A stretch of 5,822 nucleotides of DNA from an uncultured Eubacteriales bacterium (GTDB lineage: Bacteria > Bacillota > Clostridia > Oscillospirales > Acutalibacteraceae), in contig CAKSQT010000089.1 in assembly GCA_934486755.1 (NCBI GenBank), positions 1-5,822 of the forward strand, read 5' to 3'. Every line of letters begins with the position of its first letter. Within the stretch, counting starts at the first letter, position 1. Below are positions 1 to 5,537 of the stretch, piece by piece. The notes under the pieces are model-generated. The model saw only the letters and a list, made by a program, of their open reading frames with translations. It made no database searches and was not told the DNA's origin. The translations under genes and the position numbers were made by a program.

Positions 1-156
1 ATCAAGGGCGGCAGTATAACCTCCGACGAGGAAAGACTCCGACTTGCCGAAAAGGTTCTTTCAAGCAATGAAATAATGTACTGCCCGCACGGAAGACCCG
101 TTGCTTTTGAGATAAAAAAACAGGAGCTTGAAAAGCAGTTTGGCAGGATACAATGA
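1..156 (+). CDS. mutL: DNA mismatch repair protein MutL, C-terminal end (partial)
   Basis: The window opens inside a reading frame (frame 1) whose last 51 codons end at TGA 154-156. The fragment carries CPHGRP at fragment residues 28-33 and ends in ELEKQFGRIQ. In MutL proteins that have their own nicking endonuclease, CPHGRP is one of the conserved C-terminal metal-site motifs, and a short F-x-R motif lies near the C-terminus (FKR in Bacillus, here FGR). This points to the methyl-independent, endonuclease-type MutL typical of bacteria lacking MutH. The protein would act with MutS in mismatch repair, nicking the new strand; the ATPase half and the DQHAxxER motif lie upstream of the window. The stop overlaps the miaA start as ATGA, so the two are probably translationally coupled. 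mutL-miaA adjacency is common in Bacillota and supports the call. Family assignment from so short a piece rests mainly on CPHGRP and the neighbour. Confidence 0.9.
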   Translation: MKGGSITSDEERLRLAEKVLSSNEIMYCPHGRPVAFEIKKQELEKQFGRIQ

Positions 157-1082
157 GTAATAAAACAAAGATTATATGCGTTGTAGGGCCTACCGCTTCG
201 GGTAAAACCTCACTCGGCGTGGATATTGCCATTAAAAATAACGGGGAAGTCGTTTCGGCTGACTCAATGCAGATTTACCGCGGTATACATATCGCCTCCG
301 CCGCGCCCGACTCGGAGGAAATGCGCGGCGTTCCGCACCATCTTATTGAATTTCTTGATGTCGGCTCCGCATTTACGGTGGCTGATTATGTGAAGAAAGC
401 GCGCGAGTGCATTTCCGATATAAGCAGTCGGGGAAAAACTCCCGTAATAGTCGGCGGAACGGGGCTGTACGTTGATTCGCTTGTTAATAACATAATTTTC
501 GCCGAGGAGAAGCAGGATACAGAGCTTCGCCGTGAGCTTGAACAGCGGTATGAAAACGAGGGCGCTGAAAAGATGCTTGAAGAACTCGGTAAATTTGACC
601 CCGAATCTGCGGCAAGACTGCACGGAAACAATAAAAGGCGTATAATCCGCGCGTTTGAAGTTTATATGAAAACGGGGATAACCTTTTCAAAGCAGTGCGA
701 GCTGTCAAAACAAACCGAAAGCCCTTATGACGCGCTGATGATAGGTATAGATTTTAAAAACCGCGAAAACTTATATAAACGCATTAACGACAGGGTAGAG
801 CTTATGCTTTCAAACGGACTTTTAAAGGAAGCGGAGACAACGCTTAAAAATACGTGCGGAAGCGGCGCAATGCAGGCGATAGGGCATAAGGAAATACACG
901 GTTATTTAAACGGCGATTATTCTCTTGATGAGGCAAAAGAAAAACTAAAACAAAGCACAAGACGTTATGCCAAACGTCAGCTTACGTGGTTTAGGCGCAA
1001 CAAAAATATAAATTGGATATACGCCGACGAAACGCCAGACGTAAGCCAAGAGGCACAGAGGTATATAAATAATTTTTTATAG
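153..1082 (+). CDS. miaA: tRNA dimethylallyltransferase MiaA
   Basis: MiaA transfers a dimethylallyl group from DMAPP to N6 of adenosine 37 in tRNAs that read codons starting with U. This is the first step towards ms2i6A and acts in the cytoplasm. The 309-residue protein has the usual length. The P-loop GPTASGKT is at residues 12-19, followed by ADSMQIYRG (36-44; D37 is the expected catalytic Asp), GVPHHLIEF, GGTGLYVDSL, NKRRIIRAFEV, the AIGHKEI segment and the C-terminal signature TRRYAKRQLTWFRRN, all in family order. ATG 153 is chosen because an AGGA lies 4 nt upstream (145-148) and the start overlaps the mutL stop (ATGA). One oddity: the loop normally reading IGTAKP is IASAAP (47-52), replacing its Lys with Ala. 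Genes downstream start 9 bp after the stop, suggesting co-transcription. hfq, which often follows miaA, is not present here. Confidence 0.97.
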   Translation: MSNKTKIICVVGPTASGKTSLGVDIAIKNNGEVVSADSMQIYRGIHIASAAPDSEEMRGVPHHLIEFLDVGSAFTVADYVKKARECISDISSRGKTPVIVGGTGLYVDSLVNNIIFAEEKQDTELRRELEQRYENEGAEKMLEELGKFDPESAARLHGNNKRRIIRAFEVYMKTGITFSKQCELSKQTESPYDALMIGIDFKNRENLYKRINDRVELMLSNGLLKEAETTLKNTCGSGAMQAIGHKEIHGYLNGDYSLDEAKEKLKQSTRRYAKRQLTWFRRNKNINWIYADETPDVSQEAQRYINNFL

Positions 1083-1091
1083 GAGGAAAAT

Positions 1092-2297
1092 ATGCAAGGC
1101 AACAGAATACTGAAAATTTTCTTTGTGTTATTAGCGCTGGTCTTTATAATACATCAGGCATATTCTTCCTTTTATAAGCCTGTTACGACCGAAAGCGCGG
1201 AGTTTTATACCGCGGTTGACGGTATTGACGTAACAGGAATAATCATACGCAATGAAACGGTTATCAGCTCCGACGCTGGCGGCGTTTTGCATTTTGTTAC
1301 CGCAGACGGTTCCCGAGTTTCAAAAGACGGTATCATAGCAAGCATTTACGATACCGAGGGTGCTTCGCTTACCGTAAGCCAGATAGACGCCGTAAAAAAA
1401 CAGATAGCGGATATAGAGGAGATACAAAAATACAACAACCTTGAAGCCGCCGATCTTGACCTTATTAACAGCAAGGTAAAATCGGGACTGAACGAACTTG
1501 TAAGAAATACGGTTGGAAACAACTTTTCCAATGTCTCGCAGGACGGCGATAATCTTCTGTCCTACATTAACCGCCGACAGGTGGCAACGGGCGTAACTAC
1601 CGATTTTTCTGCCCAGCTTGCGGCGCTGAATACCCAACTAAGCACGCTCAACGCCTCGCTGCCAAACGCAAGGGGTGCGATTTATGCTAATGAGTCGGGA
1701 TATTTTGTATCAACGGTAGACGGGTATGAAAATGTCCTTAAATGCGATAATCTTGAAGCGCTGACGCCCGAATTTATGGCGTCGGCAGAGCCCGAACAGG
1801 TTCCTGATAACGCTATCGGAAAGATTGTTTCCGATTACGAATGGTACATAGCGGCAAAGGTGAGCATAAACGACTCTCTGAAATATAAAGAGGGAGATTC
1901 GCTTACCGTAAAAACCTCGGTCAAATCCTGTCCGAGACTGCCTGTTACCGTAAAAAAGATAAATATTTCGAGCGATTCGTCCGACGCGGTGATAATTCTT
2001 TCCTGTGATGAAATGAACAGTGAAATAGCGTCTATGCGCAGCGGACCGATGACGGTTGTCAGCGCCGAATACAGCGGACTGAGGGTGCCTAAAAGCGCAC
2101 TGAGAGTAATAGACTCCAAAACGGGCGTTTATGTTGTCACGGGAATGCAGATAAAATTTGTCACGGTCAATGTAATATATTCGGATAATTCATATATTGT
2201 CTGCGAACAGCAAACAAGCACAGATACGGTTTTAAGACTGTATGACGACGTTGTTGTGAAAGGAAGAAATCTGTATGATGGAAAAATTGTCTCCTGA
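1092..2297 (+). CDS. HlyD/membrane-fusion-like protein, single N-terminal membrane anchor, function unknown
   Basis: A 401-residue protein starts at ATG 1092, 5 nt after a perfect AGGAGG (1081-1086). Residues 1-8 are short and basic, and 9-20 form a strongly hydrophobic stretch, giving one N-terminal membrane anchor with the rest predicted outside the cell. Residues 57-87 (VISSDAGGVL, then a VSKDGIIASIYD strand) look like the first half of a lipoyl/barrel-sandwich domain. Residues 95-190 contain two helical stretches (about 96-138 and 172-190) fitting an adaptor hairpin, and 194-213 (GAIYANESGYFVSTVDG) resembles the returning lipoyl half. The C-terminal part has the LRVPKSALRVIDSKTGVYVV pattern of membrane-fusion-protein beta domains. 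This layout matches HlyD-type adaptors, but no ABC, MFS or RND partner is nearby. From general knowledge, similar genes sit beside ylmE in many Clostridia, which suggests an envelope or division-linked role; that is inference. Its 3' end overlaps the next gene by 23 bp. Confidence 0.75.
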   Translation: MQGNRILKIFFVLLALVFIIHQAYSSFYKPVTTESAEFYTAVDGIDVTGIIIRNETVISSDAGGVLHFVTADGSRVSKDGIIASIYDTEGASLTVSQIDAVKKQIADIEEIQKYNNLEAADLDLINSKVKSGLNELVRNTVGNNFSNVSQDGDNLLSYINRRQVATGVTTDFSAQLAALNTQLSTLNASLPNARGAIYANESGYFVSTVDGYENVLKCDNLEALTPEFMASAEPEQVPDNAIGKIVSDYEWYIAAKVSINDSLKYKEGDSLTVKTSVKSCPRLPVTVKKINISSDSSDAVIILSCDEMNSEIASMRSGPMTVVSAEYSGLRVPKSALRVIDSKTGVYVVTGMQIKFVTVNVIYSDNSYIVCEQQTSTDTVLRLYDDVVVKGRNLYDGKIVS

Positions 2298-2985
2298 GGA
2301 ATTTGACGAGAACTATAAGCGTGTTACGGAACGGTTTAACAACGCCGTGCTTCGCTCAGGCAGAAAAGAAGGCGAGGTTAAATTGCTTGCCGCTACAAAA
2401 ACGGTTGACGCCGACACGGTTAATTACGCGATAAAAAGCGGTATTAAGTATATAGGCGAAAATAAGGTTCAGGAATTCAAAGCAAAATATCCTGACATAA
2501 TTCCCGTTCATCACCATTTCATAGGCCATTTGCAGACTAATAAGGTCAAGGATATAGTAGGCAGGGTGGAGCTTATTCATTCGGTGGATTCGTTAAGGCT
2601 TGCCGAGGCTGTATCGGCTCAGTCAAAAAAGCTCGGAACGGTTACGGATATTCTGCTTGAAGTAAATATCGGCGGCGAGGAAAGCAAGTCGGGCTTCAAA
2701 CCTTTTGAAGTAATAGAAAATGCCGAAAAAATAGCAGAAATGGAAGGTATTTCCGTAAAAGGATTGATGACAATACCGCCTGTTTGTGAAAATGATGAAA
2801 ATAATCGCAAATATTTCAAGAAAATGTATAATCTGTTTATTGACATATCGGCACAAAAAATAGATAATATTAGTATGGATGTTCTGTCAATGGGTATGTC
2901 CGACGATTTTGAGACCGCCATTGAGGAGGGCGCCACGATAGTACGTGTTGGTACTGCGCTTTTCGGTAAGCGTTTGTATATATAA
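2275..2985 (+). CDS. ylmE: YggS/YlmE-family pyridoxal phosphate homeostasis protein
   Basis: This is a 236-residue, single-domain PLP-binding protein of the YggS/PROSC/YlmE family, with a fold like the N-terminal barrel of alanine racemase. The family has no firmly established enzymatic reaction and influences PLP and amino-acid balance in the cytoplasm. Visible signatures are LLAATKTV with the expected Schiff-base Lys at K42, GENKVQE (61-67), HFIGHLQTNK (81-90), the VNIGGEESKSGF segment, and the C-terminal LSMGMSDDFETAIEEGATIVRVGTALFG with the phosphate-binding R224/G226 region. The length is normal. Two ATGs occur in tandem (2275 and 2278); 2275 has AGGAAG 8 nt upstream (2261-2266) and is preferred. 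The start lies inside the end of the preceding gene, so the two are likely coupled. Its position directly before sepF reproduces the Bacillus ylmE-ylmF order, supporting ylmE over a generic yggS name. Confidence 0.94.
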   Translation: MMEKLSPEEFDENYKRVTERFNNAVLRSGRKEGEVKLLAATKTVDADTVNYAIKSGIKYIGENKVQEFKAKYPDIIPVHHHFIGHLQTNKVKDIVGRVELIHSVDSLRLAEAVSAQSKKLGTVTDILLEVNIGGEESKSGFKPFEVIENAEKIAEMEGISVKGLMTIPPVCENDENNRKYFKKMYNLFIDISAQKIDNISMDVLSMGMSDDFETAIEEGATIVRVGTALFGKRLYI

Positions 2986-3007
2986 ATTAAAATAAAGGAG
3001 CATTGAA

Positions 3008-3493
3008 ATGGGACTTTTAGACAGTATCAAAAATATTATGAGCATTCCCGATGAAGACGATTACGAGGACGATTACGAAGAAAAGGTTGAAGAAAAGGCT
3101 CCTGAGGCTAAGAAAAAACCGATTTCGGAAAATCCCGCGCCTTCAAGACGTTCGGAGTCTGCCGCGCGCGTTCTTGGCGGCGGCAAAAATTCCAAAACCG
3201 TCAGCTTTAATCAAAATCAGATGCAGGTCGTGTTGGTTAAACCCGATCGCTTTGAAGATGTAACTTCAATAGCTGATCACCTTAACGATAAAAAGACGGT
3301 TGTTTTAAATCTTGAAGCCGCCAACCGCGACGTTTCGCGCAGAATTATTGACTTTTTAAGCGGCGTCGCATACGCGAATAAGGGCAATATACGCAAGGTC
3401 GCAAACAGCACTTTTATCATAGTGCCGTTCGATGTTGACGTTATGGGCGAGCTTATGCTTGACGATTTTGAAGACGGAAAGATGTATTTCTAA
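3008..3493 (+). CDS. sepF: Cell division protein SepF
   Basis: SepF binds the FtsZ C-terminal tail and the membrane, bundling and anchoring Z-rings at midcell. The 161-residue protein has the usual three parts. Residues 1-11 (MGLLDSIKNIM) form the amphipathic membrane-binding helix. Residues 15-68 form a charged, disordered linker beginning with the acidic tandem DDYEDDYEEK. From about residue 72 comes the conserved SepF domain: VVLVKPDRFEDVTSIADHL, then VVLNLEAANRDVSRRIIDFLSGVAYA (98-123), then IRKVANSTFIIVP (128-140). ATG 3008 has AAAGGAG (2994-3000) 7 nt upstream. The spacer after ylmE is 22 bp. The stop overlaps the ylmH start as TAATG, so translation of the two is probably coupled. In many Firmicutes ylmG follows sepF, but here ylmH follows directly. 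Confidence 0.96.
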   Translation: MGLLDSIKNIMSIPDEDDYEDDYEEKVEEKAPEAKKKPISENPAPSRRSESAARVLGGGKNSKTVSFNQNQMQVVLVKPDRFEDVTSIADHLNDKKTVVLNLEAANRDVSRRIIDFLSGVAYANKGNIRKVANSTFIIVPFDVDVMGELMLDDFEDGKMYF

Positions 3494-4227
3494 TGGATTC
3501 GGGACTTTTTGAGGCACGTGTTTCCGACACGGCTGATATTTGTCTGCGAACGTCTTCGCCGAAGTTTTTGGGATTTTTAACGAGTGAGGAAACGGCGGTT
3601 GCCGATAGGCTTTTAAAAAACTACGGCGTCGGATATTCGTTTTACGGCGGTTACGAGGACGCACAGCGGCGTTATCTTGCCTGTATGCCCGATTGGTGCG
3701 AGCAGGTCGAATTTCCGATAACTGCGCTTACGTTTGAGTACCGTGATGTTGATAAACTTTCACACCGAGATTTTTTGGGTTCCCTTATGGCACTCGGTAT
3801 TACAAGAGAGTCGGTGGGGGATATATTGGTGGAAGACGGGCGCGCAGTAGTGTTCTTAAACAGCGGAATTGCCGACCACGTTACAGAACAGATCACAAAA
3901 ATAGGCAGAGTGGGCGTTACGGTGAAACGCGGTTTTACATCGCCCCTGCCGAATGTCGGCAAACTGTGTGATTTTTCCGATACCGTTCCGTCGGCAAGAC
4001 TTGATTGCATAGTGGCGGCCGTTTGCTCGGTGTCGCGCTCAGCCGCCTGTGAATTGATAGAAAGCGGTTTTGTCAGCGTCAATTCGTTTTGCTGTGAAAA
4101 ACACACGAAAAACGTTCTCGGCGGGGATAAGATCACCGTGCGCGGAAAGGGCAAGTTTATAATAGATTCGCTTGATTCTTATACCAAAAAAGGCAGAATA
4201 ATTTTAAAATATAAAAAATATATGTAA
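3493..4227 (+). CDS. ylmH: YlmH-type S4-domain RNA-binding protein
   Basis: The 244-residue protein matches the YlmH family in architecture. An N-terminal region holds the family-like FYGGYEDAQRR (50-60). A central RRM-like region (about 77-148) contains LTFEYRDVDKLSHRDFLGSL and then ALGITRESVGDILV (100-113). A C-terminal S4 RNA-binding domain covers about 168-225 (ARLDCIVAAV, SRSAACELIESGFVSVN, GGDKITVRGKGKF). In Bacillus subtilis YlmH has been linked to ribosome-associated quality control by binding 50S subunits that carry stalled peptidyl-tRNA, and earlier to the division cluster by location. The start ATG 3493 shares its A with the sepF stop (TAATG). Only a weak GGAAAG lies upstream (3477-3482), so reinitiation after sepF is the likely mode of translation. 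The gene ends immediately before the divIVA ribosome binding site. Confidence 0.92.
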   Translation: MDSGLFEARVSDTADICLRTSSPKFLGFLTSEETAVADRLLKNYGVGYSFYGGYEDAQRRYLACMPDWCEQVEFPITALTFEYRDVDKLSHRDFLGSLMALGITRESVGDILVEDGRAVVFLNSGIADHVTEQITKIGRVGVTVKRGFTSPLPNVGKLCDFSDTVPSARLDCIVAAVCSVSRSAACELIESGFVSVNSFCCEKHTKNVLGGDKITVRGKGKFIIDSLDSYTKKGRIILKYKKYM

Positions 4228-4231
4228 GGAG
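4226..4231 (+). promoter_or_regulatory. Ribosome binding site that decides the divIVA start
   Basis: AAGGAG overlaps the last two bases of the ylmH stop codon (TAA 4225-4227). It lies 2 nt from ATG 4234 and 8 nt from ATG 4240. The second spacing is normal for Bacillota, so 4240 is taken as the divIVA start. The overlap with the ylmH stop also fits coupling of the two genes. Confidence 0.75.
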
Positions 4232-4239
4232 AAATGGTT

Positions 4240-4986
4240 ATGTTAAGTGTTGAAGAAATAAGAAATGTCAAATTTTCAAAATCAGTCGGCGGATATAAGC
4301 AGGAAGAAGTGGATATACTTCTTGATAAGATCGAGGCAGATTATACACAGTATAACCGTTCTTTAAAGGAAATGCAGGCAAAGGTCGATTCTCTTAAAAA
4401 AGAGATTGAAGAATACAAGGTATCTCAGAACAGCCTGCAAAATGTTTTGTTGAGCGCGCAAAAGCTCGCCGATCAGATAATTGCGGACGCAAAGGCAAAG
4501 AGCGCCGAGATAATTAAAGAGGCGGAGGGAAATATTGCAATAATTTCCGCAAAGGAAAAAGAGCTTTCAAACGCTTTTGAAATAAAAGCAGGCGAACGCA
4601 AGGCTCAGCTTGATAATGAAATGTCGGAGCTTATGTCAAAGGCAAAGAGCAAGGCGGCAAGCATAAACGCGGGCATTGAAGACAGCGTTGCGCGTCAGCA
4701 AATGCTGTTTGACAGGCTTAAACTTGAAGTTGCGTCTTTCAAATCAGACGTATCGAAGGCTTATAAGGAACATCTTGCCATACTTCAACAGATACCCGAC
4801 GCCGTTCCTATGGATCCCAAGCGCGCGGCTGAGGCAATTTCTGCGATACTTGATAACGAGCCGAATGCTGAGAAGTATATACAAAAGGAAGAAGTTAATA
4901 ATGAACCCGCTCCTGCCGAAGCAGAAAAGGCAAGCAACGGTTTTACTGTTGACGAGCCTGTAAAAACCGAGGAAGAATCGGATTAA
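4240..4986 (+). CDS. divIVA: DivIVA-domain coiled-coil protein
   Basis: DivIVA-family scaffolds recognise curved membrane at septa and poles and recruit division or wall-synthesis partners. From ATG 4240 the protein has 248 residues. It opens with MLSVEEIRNVKFSKSVGGYK followed by EEVDILLDKIEADY, the classic N-terminal DivIVA domain. Residues from about 36 to 185 are rich in K, E, A and heptad-like hydrophobics and should form extended coiled coils. A tail of about 40 residues rich in E, P and A ends in EEESD. ATG 4234 is also in frame (adding Met-Val) but lies only 2 nt after AAGGAG; 4240 lies 8 nt after it and restores the usual N-terminus. The membrane-contact residues known in B. subtilis (F17, R18) align with V16 and G17 here, so lipid binding may differ. 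It sits between ylmH and lspA and is probably in the same transcript. ileS, which follows divIVA in Bacillus, is absent. Confidence 0.94.
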   Translation: MLSVEEIRNVKFSKSVGGYKQEEVDILLDKIEADYTQYNRSLKEMQAKVDSLKKEIEEYKVSQNSLQNVLLSAQKLADQIIADAKAKSAEIIKEAEGNIAIISAKEKELSNAFEIKAGERKAQLDNEMSELMSKAKSKAASINAGIEDSVARQQMLFDRLKLEVASFKSDVSKAYKEHLAILQQIPDAVPMDPKRAAEAISAILDNEPNAEKYIQKEEVNNEPAPAEAEKASNGFTVDEPVKTEEESD

Positions 4987-4996
4987 TAATTGCAGT

Positions 4997-5004
4997 AAGG
5001 GTGA
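4997..5004 (+). promoter_or_regulatory. Ribosome binding site for the TTG start of lspA
   Basis: AAGGGTGA is close to the consensus AAGGAGGTGA and is placed 5-8 nt before TTG 5010, depending on which bases pair. Since the frame is closed by TAA at 5007-5009, this site supports the very first available codon, TTG, as the true lspA start. Confidence 0.65.
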
Positions 5005-5009
5005 TGTAA

Positions 5010-5537
5010 TTGATTTCATATATATTGGCGATTGTTTGCGGTCTTGCGGTTTTGGGAATAGACCAATATACCAAGGCATATATAGTTTCGCACTACACGC
5101 TTGCCGAGTCACACGATTTTATAAACGGATTTTTAGATATTACTTATATTCATAATCAGGGCGGCGCGTGGGGAATGCTGAGCGGATACACGTGGATACT
5201 GCTTTCTGTAACCGTTCTGATAATGCTTATATGCATAGCAATGCTTTTGAAGGTCGGGCTTAAAAATAAACTGATGTTTTGGGCGGTTGTGCTTGTTATG
5301 AGCGGCGGAATAGGCAATCTTATCGACCGTATTTTCAGAAACGGCAACGTTGTTGATTTTCTGCATTTTACCTTTATGCCCAATTTCCCCGTTTTCAACG
5401 TTGCGGATTGCGGCGTTGTGATAGGCGCTGGTTTGCTTATCCTTTATTTCATAATAGAGATGATAAACGACAGCCGCGCTAAAAAGAGACTTATGCGTGA
5501 GCCTGCGGCATCGCAGGATGATACCTCTGATGATTGA
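5010..5537 (+). CDS. lspA: Lipoprotein signal peptidase II (LspA)
   Basis: LspA is an aspartyl protease in the cytoplasmic membrane that removes signal peptides from diacylglyceryl-modified prolipoproteins. All key positions known from Bacillus LspA are visible: D18 (GIDQYTK), N103 and catalytic D106 (GGIGNLIDR), and N130, A132 and catalytic D133 (FNVAD). The VVDF motif (114-117) is also present. The NxGxAxG loop is NQGGAWG (49-55). Four hydrophobic segments (about 2-17, 61-81, 88-104, 134-151) give the expected topology, and a charged cytoplasmic tail ends in DDTSDD. The length of 175 is normal to slightly long. The start is a TTG: a TAA stop lies in frame directly before it (5007-5009), AAGGG (4997-5001) lies 8 nt upstream, and no in-frame ATG occurs before residue 56. 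The 3' end overlaps the next gene by 8 bp, matching the common lspA-rluD pairing. Confidence 0.96.
   Translation: MISYILAIVCGLAVLGIDQYTKAYIVSHYTLAESHDFINGFLDITYIHNQGGAWGMLSGYTWILLSVTVLIMLICIAMLLKVGLKNKLMFWAVVLVMSGGIGNLIDRIFRNGNVVDFLHFTFMPNFPVFNVADCGVVIGAGLLILYFIIEMINDSRAKKRLMREPAASQDDTSDD
5502..5517 (+). promoter_or_regulatory. Perfect hairpin at the lspA/rluD junction
   Basis: CCTGCG (5502-5507) and CGCAGG (5512-5517) are exact inverted repeats separated by the 4-base loop GCAT. The hairpin lies inside the last codons of lspA, 12 nt before the rluD-like ATG 5530. It contains the only AGG-like ribosome-binding sequence near that start. No T-run follows, so it is not an intrinsic terminator. 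A role in coupling rluD translation to lspA translation is an inference; a chance palindrome in coding DNA is the alternative. Confidence 0.35.

Noticed and set aside
1064..1080. T-rich run at the end of miaA as a possible terminator
   Set aside because: There is no GC-rich stem before the T-run, and the next ribosome binding site follows at once.
1367..1379. Odd-centred palindrome GCTTACCGTAAGC
   Set aside because: The single-base centre cannot form an RNA hairpin loop at full pairing. It lies within coding sequence and is explained by common codons; a similar half-string recurs at about 1900 without the palindrome.
2948..2990. AT-rich TATATATAAA stretch before sepF as a possible promoter
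   Set aside because: The nearest -35-like hexamer (TTGGTA, 2948-2953) is about 23 nt from the -10-like TATATA at 2977, too far apart. AT-rich spacers are common in this genome.
3051..3263. Overlapping + strand open frame of 70 codons inside sepF
   Set aside because: It is a highly K/R-rich shadow frame created by the acidic SepF linker codons, with no ribosome binding site or family motif.
3672..4154. Antisense open frame (160 codons) opposite ylmH
   Set aside because: It is opposite a convincing ylmH coding sequence, with no domain signature and no plausible operon context.
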